In this document: in pieces, positions 26,276-36,397 of the stretch
Layout: each line of letters starts with the position of its first letter
How positions within the stretch are numbered: position 1 is the stretch's first letter
Source of the DNA: Halapricum salinum
GTDB lineage: Archaea; Halobacteriota; Halobacteria; Halobacteriales; Haloarculaceae
Length of the DNA stretch: 64,000 bases
Assembly (NCBI RefSeq): GCF_004799665.1
Contig: NZ_CP031310.1
Location: forward strand, 3,154,887 to 3,218,886
Direction: 5' to 3'
Made by a program: the position numbers and the translations under genes
Notes under the pieces: model-generated
The model's input: only the letters and a program-made list of their open reading frames with translations
What the model was told of the DNA's origin: nothing
The model's database searches: none

Positions 26276-29059
26276 TCACTCTTCGACAGCTACCGGCCCG
26301 ACACCATCGTCATCTAGCTCCTCCAGCACGCGCTGGTGGAACTCCTGCAAGACGGCGGACTCGTCCTCGGCCAGCACCACGTCACTCGCCGAGAGGGTCG
26401 CCAGCCCGAACGCCCGCGGCGTCGGCGAGTCGACGCGGTGGTGAACGACGTCAATCTCGCCCACCTGCACCCCGTCCAGGAAGTCCTCGATGGCGTCGAC
26501 GTCCAGTTTGTCCTCCAGTATCTCACGGTACGTTTCCTCCATCACCGCGAAGCAATCGAGGTCGTCCGCGAAACTCAGCAGCATGTCGGCGTTGAACTGC
26601 TGTTCGCTCGCGGACTTCTCGTAGCCCTTGTAGCGCTTGAGGATCATCAGTGCCCGCGTCGCGTTGATCCGGAAGTACCGCTCCAGGAGGTCCGTCCCCT
26701 CCAGACTCGCCCGGAGATCTGCCCGGACCTCGCCGGGGTCGAGATTCGCGACGATCCGCTCGACGTCGACCTTCCGATTCAGCGGCATCGAGAGCGTGAA
26801 ACCGTTGTCAGCGACCGCGACCTGGACGTTGGCGGTCGCGGCCTGTGCGATCCGGTAGGCCAACAGCCTGGAAAAACCGTCGTTGAACTGCCGGCCGTAG
26901 ACCGAATGGACGTGATAGCGACGCTCGTACTCCTGGCGATCCCTGACTTCCTCGATGACCAGTCGATCGTCGGTGGCGACGCTCTCCGGTCCCGCGTATC
27001 TGAGCTGTTCGTCGTACAGCCGCGCGATAGCCCGCACCGAGTGCTCGTCGATGGGAAACTCCCGGAGCCACACGCGGACGGCGGGCCGTCCGCCGTCGCG
27101 GAAGCGTTCGAGTAGCTCGCGCTGGAAGGACAGCACCTCCAGCCCGAGGTCGTAGCTCATCGGCAGGCGTTCGGAGAACCACGAGGGGACCGTCGGCCGC
27201 GCACTCGTGCGGTCGACGTAGACCTTCGACCCCCGCCTGTAGCGAAACTCGAAGTGATCGCCGCCGAGGACGAACACGTCCCCGGTTTCGAGGCCGTCCA
27301 GATACGCCTCGTCGAGTTGGCCGACCCAGTCCTCGCCCGAGCGGGTGAACACGTCACAGGTGAAGCTGTCGGGGATCGTCCCGATGTTGGTCATGTAGAT
27401 GACCCGGGCCATCCGCCCGCGCTTGCCGATCAGGGGCTCGTCGACGTCGAATTGTTCGTAGTGGTGTTCGCCATCCGGGGAATCGTTGGTGTCGCGCCAG
27501 ATCTTCGCGTAGACGTTCTTCTCCTCGAGGCCGGGATAGTCGGCCGTGAGATACCGCATGAGTGACTCCCACTCGTCGTCGCTGTAGGTCCGGTAGGGGT
27601 AGGCCCGTTCGAGAATCCCGCGGATATCGGATTCGGGTCTGGGGCCGTTGATCGCCATGCCGTAAACCTGCTGGGCGGCGACGTCCTGGGCGTTCTCGGG
27701 GACGAACACTCGATCGACGAACCCCTCTTCGGCCTTCTTCAGCATGACGGCACACTCGATCAGTTCGTCCCGGTCGAGGGCGATCACCCGCCCGGTCACT
27801 GTTTCGCCGAGCTGGTGGCCCGCGCGGCCGATCCGCTGGAGTAACGCGGCGACGGATTTGGGCGAGCCCACCTGGACGACCAGATCGATGTGGGGCATGT
27901 CGATCCCGAGTTCCAGGCTCGTCGAGGTGGTCACCACGTCGAGGCTCCCCTCCTTGAGCTGGCTCTCTATCTCCTCGCGCCTGTCTTTCGAGAGGCTGCC
28001 GTGGTGACACCCCGAGTTCTCCTCGCCGTAGGTCCCGAATTTCTCACGGAGGTTGTGCAGGACCCGCTCGGCCCCCGAGCGCGTATTCGTGAAGACGAGG
28101 GTGTTGGTGTGCTCCTGAACGAGGTCGTGAAGCTGGTCGTAGAACCGCTTGGAGACGATCTCACCGGGCGTGTCGATCAGGTCGTCGGTCGGACAGGAGA
28201 GTTCGATGTCGAACTCGCGGGCGAAGCGGGCGTCGACGATCTCGTAATCGCGGGGCTGGCTTGCTCGCGGGGCGTTCCCCACGCTCGCCCGTTCGGAGAC
28301 GCGTGGCGTCTCCCGCCCGACCAGATACTCGGCCATCGTCTCCAGGGGCTCGACGGTCGCCGAACAACCGATCCGCGTCGGCGACTTCGCTGTCATGGCC
28401 TCCAGTCGTTCCAGCGACACCGAGAGGTGCGTCCCGCGCTTGTTCGCCGCCAGACTGTGGATCTCGTCGACGATGACGTACTCCACAGTCTCTAATTTCT
28501 GCTTGAATTTGGGAGAGTTGAGCAGGATCGCCAGCGTCTCGGGCGTCGTGTTGAGGATGTGTGGCGTCTCCTCCAACATTCGCTGGCGTTCGCTGTCGGG
28601 AGTGTCGCCGTGGCGGATCGCGTGACGAATCTCGACGTCTTCACCGCGCTCGTCAAGTGTCTCGGTGATTCCCTCCAGCGGGACCTCCAGATTGCGGTGG
28701 ATGTCGTTGGCCAGCGACTTGAGGGGAGAGATGTAGAGACAGTAGACCGAGTTGTCGAGACGATCTGCGCGGTCACGAGCGAACAGTTCGTTGATGATCC
28801 CGACGAACGACGCCATCGTCTTCCCGCTCCCGGTTGGCGCGGCGATCAGCGCGTTCTCGCCCTCGTGAATCAGCGGGATGGCCTCCTTCTGTGGCGGCGT
28901 GAAGAAGCCGCCGTTGTCGGGGACGAACGCGCCGAACTGCTCGACCCACCACTCGCGAACGACGGGGTCCAGCAGGTCCAGCACCTCGCCGTCGTCGATT
29001 GCGACCGCCTCGGGGTCGAAGTCCACGTCCGACTCTGCGAGCAGTTGGCGACCTCCCAT
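26276..29059 (-). CDS. Large Lhr-type DEAD/DEAH ATP-dependent helicase
   Basis: SF2 helicase of 927 aa, archaeal Lhr core. Motif Q/I at FFTPPQKEAIPLI and AAPTGSGKT (73-81), motif II DEIH, motif III CSATV, then the second RecA domain with TSTSLELGIDMPHIDLV and RIGRAGH. The winged-helix and Lhr-specific beta-barrel region follows from about 450 to the C-terminus. Lhr proteins unwind DNA forks and RNA:DNA hybrids and take part in replication-coupled repair. The terminal region is trimmed relative to bacterial Lhr (about 1500 aa). It lies downstream of a TrmB gene on the same strand with 95 bases between. Confidence 0.9.
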   Translation of the reverse strand: MGGRQLLAESDVDFDPEAVAIDDGEVLDLLDPVVREWWVEQFGAFVPDNGGFFTPPQKEAIPLIHEGENALIAAPTGSGKTMASFVGIINELFARDRADRLDNSVYCLYISPLKSLANDIHRNLEVPLEGITETLDERGEDVEIRHAIRHGDTPDSERQRMLEETPHILNTTPETLAILLNSPKFKQKLETVEYVIVDEIHSLAANKRGTHLSVSLERLEAMTAKSPTRIGCSATVEPLETMAEYLVGRETPRVSERASVGNAPRASQPRDYEIVDARFAREFDIELSCPTDDLIDTPGEIVSKRFYDQLHDLVQEHTNTLVFTNTRSGAERVLHNLREKFGTYGEENSGCHHGSLSKDRREEIESQLKEGSLDVVTTSTSLELGIDMPHIDLVVQVGSPKSVAALLQRIGRAGHQLGETVTGRVIALDRDELIECAVMLKKAEEGFVDRVFVPENAQDVAAQQVYGMAINGPRPESDIRGILERAYPYRTYSDDEWESLMRYLTADYPGLEEKNVYAKIWRDTNDSPDGEHHYEQFDVDEPLIGKRGRMARVIYMTNIGTIPDSFTCDVFTRSGEDWVGQLDEAYLDGLETGDVFVLGGDHFEFRYRRGSKVYVDRTSARPTVPSWFSERLPMSYDLGLEVLSFQRELLERFRDGGRPAVRVWLREFPIDEHSVRAIARLYDEQLRYAGPESVATDDRLVIEEVRDRQEYERRYHVHSVYGRQFNDGFSRLLAYRIAQAATANVQVAVADNGFTLSMPLNRKVDVERIVANLDPGEVRADLRASLEGTDLLERYFRINATRALMILKRYKGYEKSASEQQFNADMLLSFADDLDCFAVMEETYREILEDKLDVDAIEDFLDGVQVGEIDVVHHRVDSPTPRAFGLATLSASDVVLAEDESAVLQEFHQRVLEELDDDGVGPVAVEE

Positions 29060-29154
29060 CTGTCTCGTCTCTCGGTGCTGGACAGACTTGTGGGTTTGGA
29101 GCGTACAGTGAAAGTGAAATTGTTGCCAAGAGCGTTCCTACCCCTCTCTGAGAG

Positions 29155-29949
29155 CTACGAGTCTGAGAGTTCGCGGGCGTCTGTCCAGACATCTTCGAAG
29201 GCGGTTTCGATCGAGTCGGCGAAGGGTTCGTCTCGGACGGCGACGACGCCGAGGCGCTCGCTCGGATCGAACGGGTCCGTGACGTGGACATAGACCGTGT
29301 GGCCGTCGACGACGTCGACGGTGATCGAGAGGTCGGGAGTCGACCGCACGGCGAGGCCGGCCGAGAGATCGAAGAGTTCGCTCTGGATCTCGTCGTCGAT
29401 TCCCGACAGGAGTGACTCGCTGACGAGCACGCGAACGTCCAGTTCCGGATCGATCTCGCGCTCGATGACGTCGATCTCTCTGGCGTACTGCTGCCAGGCG
29501 GCGTTCTCGTAGGGCGCGCCGATCACCGACGTGATCCGGTCCTCGGCGAGTTCCTGTTGCTCCCTGGCGAGCGAGCACGCCTCCTCGCTGCCAAGTGCGG
29601 CCGTCCAGAACCGACTCTCAGTGGGGATCGCAGGCGAGAGTCGCTCGCTCACCGATTCGGCGACCGACTCGTAGTGTTTTCGCTGTTCGGTCAGTTCGCG
29701 CCGGCGTTCGTCGAGCAGGCGATCGACGGCGATCTCGGGGTCGACGGCCGCGTACCGCGTCGGCTCTCGCGAGTCGTGTGTCCGGACGAGTCCGCGACTG
29801 TCGAGCGTGTTCAACACGTCGTAGATCCGGCCTCGGGGCACGTCGCTCGCGTCCGAGATCGCCCTGGCCGGCGCGGAGCCGAGACCGAGCAGCGTCCGGT
29901 AGACCACGGCCTCGTAGCTCGACAGCCCCAGTTCGGCGAGGTCGCTCAT
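29155..29949 (-). CDS. TrmB family transcriptional regulator
   Basis: DNA-binding regulator of 264 aa. The N-terminal winged helix (residues 1-75) reads LGLSSYEAVVYRTLLGLG, then AISDASDVPRGRIYDVLNTL with the recognition helix, and RYAAVDPEIAVDRLL. A coiled-coil linker (75-105) is followed by the TrmB C-terminal sugar-sensing-type domain. TrmB proteins control sugar uptake and glycolysis genes in archaea; here no sugar transporter is adjacent, so the target is unknown. It is divergent from the SMR pump, sharing a 110-base spacer, and could regulate it. Inference only. Confidence 0.87.
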   Translation of the reverse strand: MSDLAELGLSSYEAVVYRTLLGLGSAPARAISDASDVPRGRIYDVLNTLDSRGLVRTHDSREPTRYAAVDPEIAVDRLLDERRRELTEQRKHYESVAESVSERLSPAIPTESRFWTAALGSEEACSLAREQQELAEDRITSVIGAPYENAAWQQYAREIDVIEREIDPELDVRVLVSESLLSGIDDEIQSELFDLSAGLAVRSTPDLSITVDVVDGHTVYVHVTDPFDPSERLGVVAVRDEPFADSIETAFEDVWTDARELSDS

Positions 29950-30059
29950 ACCCGCCGTTCAGCCACTATCGAGGAAATATTGACGGTCTCCCCTGCAACT
30001 GCGCGCAAGTGGCAGCGGATTCGAGAACGTACATTGGGGTGGTCGGCTTTTCCTCGCTC

Positions 30060-30398
30060 ATGAATCCCGCGCTGGCGCTGGTGCTCGCGATCGCGGCCGA
30101 ACTGGTCGGCACGACCGCCCTCAAACTGTCCGATGGCTTCTCGAATCACGTCGCAACCGGCGGTGTCGTCGTCGGCTATCTGAGTTCGTTCTACTTCCTC
30201 GGACTCGCCCTCGAAGCGATGGCGATCGGGAAGGTCTACGCCATCTGGTCAGCAGTGGGGATCGTCGGCACGACGGCGATCGGACTCGTCTACTTCGGCG
30301 AGTCGATCGACCTGGCCGCAGTGGTCGGGATCGGCCTCATTATCGCCGGGATCGTGTTACTGACGACGATTTCGGGCGCGTACACGCCCGCACACTGA
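30060..30398 (+). CDS. SMR-family multidrug efflux transporter
   Basis: Small multidrug resistance protein of 112 aa with four transmembrane helices. The essential membrane glutamate (E14 in EmrE) is in AELVGTTALKLSDGF, followed by YFLGLALEAMAIGKVYAIWSAVGIVGTT. SMR dimers exchange protons for cationic drugs, quaternary amines or guanidinium. ATG 30060 gives the family-length protein. It is divergently arranged with TrmB. The loop ends with YTPAH, short as usual. Substrate cannot be predicted; Gdx-type (guanidinium) and Qac-type are both possible. Confidence 0.9.
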   Translation: MNPALALVLAIAAELVGTTALKLSDGFSNHVATGGVVVGYLSSFYFLGLALEAMAIGKVYAIWSAVGIVGTTAIGLVYFGESIDLAAVVGIGLIIAGIVLLTTISGAYTPAH

Positions 30399-30404
30399 TT
30401 GCCG

Positions 30405-31436
30405 TCACCGTTCCATCTCGGCGGCCAGTTCCCTGAGTCGGCGGATTCGCTCGTCAGTCGGCGGATGTGTCCGGAACGGGTTGTCGCTCGTCTCTGCGGC
30501 GTCAGCCGGCAAGATATCCAGTACGCTGGCGGATTGCCGCCACGTTCGCAGGTCCTCGTCCGGCCGTCCACGTTCGGAATCCAGCGTCTCCAGAGCTGAC
30601 GCGAGTGCGCTCGGCTCACCGGTCAGCCTTGCGGCGGCACGGTCGGCCGCGAACTCCCGTTCTCGCGAGAGGACGGCTAGCCCGAACTGATTTCCCACCC
30701 GCTGGATGGGAGCGACGACCGACAATAACGCCCACATCAGGTACGCCCCGATGTAGGGCAGGCCGAACGTCTGGATCGAGTGCAGAAGTAATCGAGTGCT
30801 CGGCGGGTCCCGATCGCTGAAGTGCTCGATGACCAGTGTGGGCGTCAGTACCAGTCCCATCAGTCGGCTGTCTCCGTTTGCGAGGTGGGCCACCTCGTGT
30901 GCGAGGACGCCCCGTAGCTCGGACTCCGAAAGCGTCGCAAGTAATCCGGACGTGACGACGATCGTCCCGTCTGACCGGCCACCGATGGCGTAGGACTCGG
31001 GTCGGCGGCGTCTCGTGACGAACACATCCGGTTCGGCGATGTCGGCCTGTTTCGAGAGGAGTGTAACCGTCCGGACGAGGTCGGTATCGCTGGGCCGGCC
31101 GTGCACGCCGAGTTCCTCCCGGAAGGACTCGATTTCGGAACGGACCGGGCCGAGAGACACCACCAGTATTAGCGCGAGACCGCCGAGAACGACCGTCAGC
31201 ACTGGCTCGTTCAGCATCGTCGAGAAGAGCAAATATGGGTTTTCGGCGAACGGGATCAGTAGTGTCCCAACCACGACCCCCACCAGAAGCGAGAGTGGCA
31301 CAGCCACCACACCCAGGACCAGCGTGGTGATGGCGACAACCACGGTGGAGACGGCCAGGACCACGAGCAGGGCGGCGAGCATCCGTCCGAGGCGGGCGGC
31401 TCCCGACCCGATGTCTGTGGAGGGCGCTGCTTTCAT
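30405..31436 (-). CDS. htpX: M48 zinc metalloprotease HtpX-like
   Basis: Membrane-bound zinc endopeptidase of 343 aa for membrane protein quality control. Two transmembrane helices near the start (about 18-65) and another pair near 80-100 precede the active site HEVAH with the third ligand in EREFAADRAAARL. A further hydrophobic helix pair lies between them. ATG 31436 is used; the frame is open upstream into unrelated sequence. A TATA-like aattaatcc lies 30-40 bases upstream. The gene converges with the SMR gene with six bases between the stops. HtpX in archaea is presumed to act on damaged membrane proteins. Confidence 0.87.
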   Translation of the reverse strand: MKAAPSTDIGSGAARLGRMLAALLVVLAVSTVVVAITTLVLGVVAVPLSLLVGVVVGTLLIPFAENPYLLFSTMLNEPVLTVVLGGLALILVVSLGPVRSEIESFREELGVHGRPSDTDLVRTVTLLSKQADIAEPDVFVTRRRRPESYAIGGRSDGTIVVTSGLLATLSESELRGVLAHEVAHLANGDSRLMGLVLTPTLVIEHFSDRDPPSTRLLLHSIQTFGLPYIGAYLMWALLSVVAPIQRVGNQFGLAVLSREREFAADRAAARLTGEPSALASALETLDSERGRPDEDLRTWRQSASVLDILPADAAETSDNPFRTHPPTDERIRRLRELAAEMER

Positions 31437-31542
31437 GGCTCGATTCCTGTCTTCGCACACCAGCGGATTAATTCTGTCCTTCGTCGTGGGAAAATACGAA
31501 GAGTGGTCCAGTGAGCGAATAGGAGGTGCCAGAACGTCTCTT

Positions 31543-34191
31543 TCAGGAGATCTGGATCGCCGGCTTTCCGGGCTCGGCTTTCGACGCGAGCTGGTCGTCG
31601 GCTGCCTCAGCCTCGTGGACGACGACTTCGGCGTCGAACTCGTCGTCGAGCAGCCAACTCGCCCGCTGTAGTTCCGCCGTCTCGGTCGCCCGCGAGAGGA
31701 TGGGTTCAAGACCGTGCCCGCGCCCTTCGAGTGACTTCGCGTAGGACTCGGCTTGCTCACCGCGTTCGCGCATCGACTCCACACCCATGATCGCCGAGAC
31801 GATCGAATCGCCCGACTGCTGGCGTGCTATCTCGTATGCGTTATACTTCCACTCCGGGGCCACCACGAGTTCGATCCGCTCGGGATCGTCGATCCCGGCC
31901 GTCTCGCAGATGTCACGCACGTCGTCTCTGACGGTGGTGACCAGGGTACGTTCGCGATCGTAGGCTTCGAGGTCGCTCTCGACCGTGGGCCAGTCGGCCT
32001 GGACGACCAGCCCCTCCGCCCGGAGCATGTTCCAGCACTCCTCGGCCAGGTAGGGCGCGACCGGCGCGATCAGCCTGAGCAGGACGTTCAATCCGTGGCG
32101 GTACGTTTCTCTGTCGGGGACGTCGTAGGCGCGGTACTGGCCCAGTAGTTGTGCCAGCCCCCTGACCTCGCCGATCGCCTGGTGGATTCGGAACCGCTCG
32201 TAGTCCTCGGTCGCGGCCGCGACTGTGCGGTCGAGTTCGCGTTCGAGGTACTGTTCGGCTGGGCCGTCACGATCGGTGGTCGGCTCGCCATCCGCGAAGT
32301 CGTAGACCAGCCCGTAGATTCGCTGCTGGAGGTCGTAGGCCTCCCCGACATCTTTGGCCGCCCAGTCGAAGTCCCGGTTGGGGTGGGCGGCGCTCAGAAC
32401 GAACAGCCGAGTCGTCTCCGCGCCATACTCGTGGGGTGCGATGGCGTTCCCTTTCTTCTTGGACATCTTCTCGCCGCCGTGCAGCACCGTGCCCTGGTTG
32501 ATGAGACGCTCGACGGGCTCTTGGTGGTCGAGCAAGCCGACGTCTGACAGGGCCCGAGCGAAAAAGCGGATGTAGAGTAGGTGGAGGACGGCGTGTTCCT
32601 TCCCACCGACGTAGACGTCCACCGGGAGCGTGTCGTTCGCGAGGTCGACGTCGTAGGGCGCATCGTCGAGGTCGGGCGAGAGGAATCGCAGGAAGTACCA
32701 CGACGAGTCGACGAAGGTGTCCATCGTGTCGGTCTCGCGTTCGGCAGGTTCGCCGCAGTCGGGACAGGTCGTCTCCTTCCACTCCGTCGCCGCGTCGAGG
32801 GGGTTACCGCGAGACTGGACGAACTCCGGGAGTTCGACGGGGAGATCCGCTTCGGGAACGAGGACCGGCCCGCAGTCCTCGCAGTGGACCACCGGAATCG
32901 GCGTGCCCCAGTACCGCTGCCGGGAGATCAGCCAGTCTCGAAGCCGGTACTGAGTGTCGACTGCGGCACTGTCGAGGTCCTCGAGTAACTGGGTGTGCGC
33001 CTCCGCAGTCGAGAGTCCCGAATACTCCTCGCTGTCGACCAGTCGGCCAGCACCGGTGTACGGCTCAGTTTCGACGTCTACCTCGACGGTGCCGTCGCCG
33101 CGGGGTTCGACGACTTTCCGGACTGGAAGCCCCATCGCGGTCGCGAATGCGTGATCGCGCTCGTTGTGCCCGGGAACACCCATGACCGCGCCCGTCCCCA
33201 CGTCGTCGAGGACGTAGGCGGCGACGGAGACGGGAATCTCCGCACCCGTTACGGGATTCGTGGCTGTCAGGTCCGTCTCGACGCCCGTCATCGACTCGGG
33301 GTCGTGTTCGTCGAGGTAGTCCGCGACGGCGTCGTCCTCGGCCGCGAGTGTCTTGGCGAGATCGTGGCCCGGCCCGACGGCGAGATAGGTCGCGCCACAG
33401 ATCGTATCGAGTCGCGTGGTGAAGACCTCGACATCGCCGTAGCCTTCGACCGAGAATGCGACGCGGGCACCCTCGCGCTTGCCGATCCAGTTGCGTTGCA
33501 TCTCGGTGACGCTGTCGGGCCACTGTTCGAGGTCGTCCAGTCCATCGAGGAGTTCGTCCGCGTAGTCGGTGATCGTGAAGAACCACTGATCGAGTTCGCG
33601 GGTCGTGACCGGGGTCTCACACCGCCAGCAGACGCCCTCGGCGTGGTCGTGTACGTCGACATCCTCGGGTGGATCGACGACCTGCGCGTCCGCGAGCACA
33701 GTCTGACAGTCGGGACACCAGTTGACCTCGGCACCGCGGTAATCGACCAGCCCCTCGTCGTAGAACTCCCGGAAGAAGAACTGATTCCAGCGGTAGTAGT
33801 CCGGCTCACAGGTCGTGACCTCACGGGACCAGTCGTAGCCGAATCCCATCGTCTCCATCTCCTCGCGCATCTGGGTGATACACGAGTCCGTCCACGACCG
33901 CGGGTCGGTCGCACGTTCGTAGGCGGCGTTTTCCGCGGGCAGGCCGAATGCGTCCCACCCCATCGGGTGCAGGACGTCCTCGCCTTGCATGCGTTTGAAC
34001 CGGGCGTAGGCGTCCGTGATCGCGTAGTTGCGGACGTGGCCCATGTGGAGGTTCCCGGAGGTGTAGGGGAACATTCCGAGAACGTAGCGTGGATCCTCGG
34101 GGTCGTCGAGTTCGTAGACGTCCTCTTCGTTCCAGCGGAACTGCCAGAACTCCTGTACCTTCGCGTGATTGTAGGTGCGTCCTCGCTGCAT
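31543..34191 (-). CDS. leuS: Leucyl-tRNA synthetase, bacterial-type
   Basis: Charges tRNA-Leu; 882 aa. HIGH motif HMGH at 49-52 and KMSKS as EKMSKKKGN are present. Its layout and sequence (HPMGWDAFGLPAENAA, GFGYDWSREVTTC, WCPDCQTVLA, MQRNWIGKREGA) resemble the bacterial class rather than archaeal/eukaryal LeuRS, which is known for haloarchaea. Zinc cysteines are visible in the CP1 and C-terminal parts. The editing domain reads FTTRLDTICGATYLAVGPGH; bacterial enzymes normally have TTRPDT, so proline is leucine here. ATG 34191 follows a GGGGGAGA tract. Divergent from gltX with 227 bases between. Confidence 0.93.
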   Translation of the reverse strand: MQRGRTYNHAKVQEFWQFRWNEEDVYELDDPEDPRYVLGMFPYTSGNLHMGHVRNYAITDAYARFKRMQGEDVLHPMGWDAFGLPAENAAYERATDPRSWTDSCITQMREEMETMGFGYDWSREVTTCEPDYYRWNQFFFREFYDEGLVDYRGAEVNWCPDCQTVLADAQVVDPPEDVDVHDHAEGVCWRCETPVTTRELDQWFFTITDYADELLDGLDDLEQWPDSVTEMQRNWIGKREGARVAFSVEGYGDVEVFTTRLDTICGATYLAVGPGHDLAKTLAAEDDAVADYLDEHDPESMTGVETDLTATNPVTGAEIPVSVAAYVLDDVGTGAVMGVPGHNERDHAFATAMGLPVRKVVEPRGDGTVEVDVETEPYTGAGRLVDSEEYSGLSTAEAHTQLLEDLDSAAVDTQYRLRDWLISRQRYWGTPIPVVHCEDCGPVLVPEADLPVELPEFVQSRGNPLDAATEWKETTCPDCGEPAERETDTMDTFVDSSWYFLRFLSPDLDDAPYDVDLANDTLPVDVYVGGKEHAVLHLLYIRFFARALSDVGLLDHQEPVERLINQGTVLHGGEKMSKKKGNAIAPHEYGAETTRLFVLSAAHPNRDFDWAAKDVGEAYDLQQRIYGLVYDFADGEPTTDRDGPAEQYLERELDRTVAAATEDYERFRIHQAIGEVRGLAQLLGQYRAYDVPDRETYRHGLNVLLRLIAPVAPYLAEECWNMLRAEGLVVQADWPTVESDLEAYDRERTLVTTVRDDVRDICETAGIDDPERIELVVAPEWKYNAYEIARQQSGDSIVSAIMGVESMRERGEQAESYAKSLEGRGHGLEPILSRATETAELQRASWLLDDEFDAEVVVHEAEAADDQLASKAEPGKPAIQIS

Positions 34192-34418
34192 GGTGTCTCC
34201 CCCGTGTGGGTTGTCGTAGTTCGTGGTTCGGGTGTCCGCGTGAAAATCCTTCGCCCCCTTCGCGTCTCTTTTGTATCTGTTTTCGCATCGCGGTCGCAAT
34301 CGACCGCGCAGGCCGCGAAAACGCGCGCCGTTATTGCTTGACGACGCCTTTTCCGACACGAGAAAAATTGCGGCGGGAAGCCGAGGAGGTTTTGGTGAGG
34401 CCCCCGCAACCCCTGTCC

Positions 34419-36212
34419 ATGGACGAAGACATACGCCAACAGGCCGAAGAGGCCGCCGAGATCAACGCTCTCTTCAACGCGCTCAAACACGACAGCGACG
34501 CTCAAGTGGGTGCGATCATGGGCCCACTCATGGGACAGAACCCCGAGTTCCGCGAGTACGGCGACGAGATCGCGGGCGTCATCGCACCCGTCGTCAACCG
34601 CGTCAACGGGATGGACGCCGAGGCAAAGCGCGATCGCCTCGAAGAACTCGCACCCGAGCGCGTCGAGGAACTGGAAGCCGAGGACGAGGCAGACGAACAC
34701 GACCTTCCCGACCTGCCCAACGCCGACGACTACGACGAGATTCGCATGCGCGCCGCGCCCAATCCCAACGGCCCGTGGCACATCGGCCACGCCCGGATGC
34801 CCTCGGTCATCGGCACGTACAAGGAGCGCTACGACGGCAGCTTCATCGTCCGCTTCGACGACACCGACCCCGAGACCAAGCGTCCGGATCTCTCCGCCTA
34901 CGACGCCATCCTCGACGATATCGACTATCTCGGCTTCGAACCCGACGAGGTCCTTCGGGCCAGCGACCGCCTCGACATCTACTACGACCACGCCCGCGAG
35001 TTGATCGAAAAAGGCGGCGCGTACACCTGCACCTGCCCACAAGAGGAGTTCTCCGACCTGAAGAACTCCGGGGAGGCCTGTCCCCATCGCGAGAAGGATG
35101 CCGAGCAGACGCTCTCGGAGTTCGAGGCCATGATCGACGGCGAGTACAGTTCGGGCGAGATCACCCTCCGGGTGCGGACCGACATCACCCACAAGAATCC
35201 TGCACTCAGAGACTTCGTGGCCTTCCGGATGATCGACACGCCACACCCCCGAGAGGAGGCCAGCGAGTATCGCTGCTGGCCCATGCTGGACTTCCAGAGC
35301 GGGATCGACGACCACCTCACGGGCGTCACGCACATCATCCGTGGGATCGACCTGCAGGATTCGGCCAAGCGCCAGGGGTTCGTCTACGACTACTTCGGCT
35401 GGGAGTACCCCGAAGTGATCCACTGGGGGCACGTCCAGGTCGACGCCTACGACGTGAAGATGTCCACCTCCTCGATCGCCGAGCAGATCGACGCTGGCGA
35501 CCTCGACGGTTGGGACGACCCGCGCGCACCGACCCTGAAGAGTCTCAAGCGCCGTGGGATTCGGGGAGAAGCGATCGTCGACGCGATGGTCGAACTCGGT
35601 ACTTCGACCTCGAACGTCGATCTCTCGATGTCGGCGGTCTACGCCAACAACCGCGACATGATCGACGAGGAGACCGACCGCGCGTTCTTCGTCCGGGACG
35701 GCCACGAGAACGACGACACAATCGGCCCGGCGGTCGAGAAACCGATCATCGGCGGTCCGGAGACTGGCGAGCCCCCGGTTCATCCGAACCACGAAGATCG
35801 CGGCATTCGCGAGATTCCGGTCGAGGGTGCAGTCCTCGTCGAGGCGGCAGACGTCCCGGCGAACGGTCAGAAAGTCTGGCTGAAGGGCTACGGCTGCGTG
35901 AAACACACCCGCGATGCATTCGAATTTACTGGTGACGAAATCGACGTGGTCCGGGAGGGTGACGTGGAGGTGATCCACTGGGTCCCGGCCGACTCGTCGC
36001 TTCCGATGCGGATGCGGACCATGGACGGCGACGTGACCGGCTACGCCGAACCCGGGATCGCCGAGTACGAACCCGACGACCTCCTGCAGTTCGTGCGCGT
36101 CGGATTCGTCCGGATTGATAGCGTGCCGCCCAGCGGCACGGAAGAGTCGAGCGGTGACGAGCCGCGAGACCGCCACGACGAGGAGTCTGTAACCTACTAC
36201 GCGCACCCCTGA
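34419..36212 (+). CDS. gltX: Glutamyl-tRNA synthetase (archaeal type)
   Basis: Charges tRNA-Glu and, in archaea lacking GlnRS, tRNA-Gln for later transamidation. 597 aa. The archaeal N-terminal extension (1-105) precedes APNPNGPWHIGHARMPSV (HIGH at 121-124), and the second class I motif is VKMSTSSIAEQ (KMSKS equivalent). The C-terminal anticodon-binding beta-barrels occupy about 390-597. The protein is strongly acidic, typical of halophiles. ATG 34419 has upstream A/T boxes near 34364-34370 and a GAGGAGG tract too far to be a normal Shine-Dalgarno. It diverges from leuS, so two synthetases share one spacer. Confidence 0.93.
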   Translation: MDEDIRQQAEEAAEINALFNALKHDSDAQVGAIMGPLMGQNPEFREYGDEIAGVIAPVVNRVNGMDAEAKRDRLEELAPERVEELEAEDEADEHDLPDLPNADDYDEIRMRAAPNPNGPWHIGHARMPSVIGTYKERYDGSFIVRFDDTDPETKRPDLSAYDAILDDIDYLGFEPDEVLRASDRLDIYYDHARELIEKGGAYTCTCPQEEFSDLKNSGEACPHREKDAEQTLSEFEAMIDGEYSSGEITLRVRTDITHKNPALRDFVAFRMIDTPHPREEASEYRCWPMLDFQSGIDDHLTGVTHIIRGIDLQDSAKRQGFVYDYFGWEYPEVIHWGHVQVDAYDVKMSTSSIAEQIDAGDLDGWDDPRAPTLKSLKRRGIRGEAIVDAMVELGTSTSNVDLSMSAVYANNRDMIDEETDRAFFVRDGHENDDTIGPAVEKPIIGGPETGEPPVHPNHEDRGIREIPVEGAVLVEAADVPANGQKVWLKGYGCVKHTRDAFEFTGDEIDVVREGDVEVIHWVPADSSLPMRMRTMDGDVTGYAEPGIAEYEPDDLLQFVRVGFVRIDSVPPSGTEESSGDEPRDRHDEESVTYYAHP

Positions 36213-36397
36213 ATTCGCCGGACTTGCTGTGGGGCCGTACACAGGTCACCGCCTGCAACTCTCTCGGACAACGTCGCCGTCCCGACCGTCGCAGTCGCGC
36301 TCGGGGTGGGTCGATGCCCCGAAACGACTGACCAGCAACAATTCGAGGAGGAATGCTCGTGGTTTTCACGCTTCGTCCCCTAGGAATACCAGCAGCG

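Noticed and set aside
33288-36242. 984-codon frame antisense to gltX and overlapping leuS
   Set aside because: Long open frames opposite real genes are common at this GC content. It contains no recognisable domain, whereas gltX and leuS have complete catalytic motifs.
36353-36397. Upstream ATG with GAGGAGG for the squalene/phytoene synthase
   Set aside because: Only one base separates the purine tract and ATG, and the 15 added residues are not family-like.
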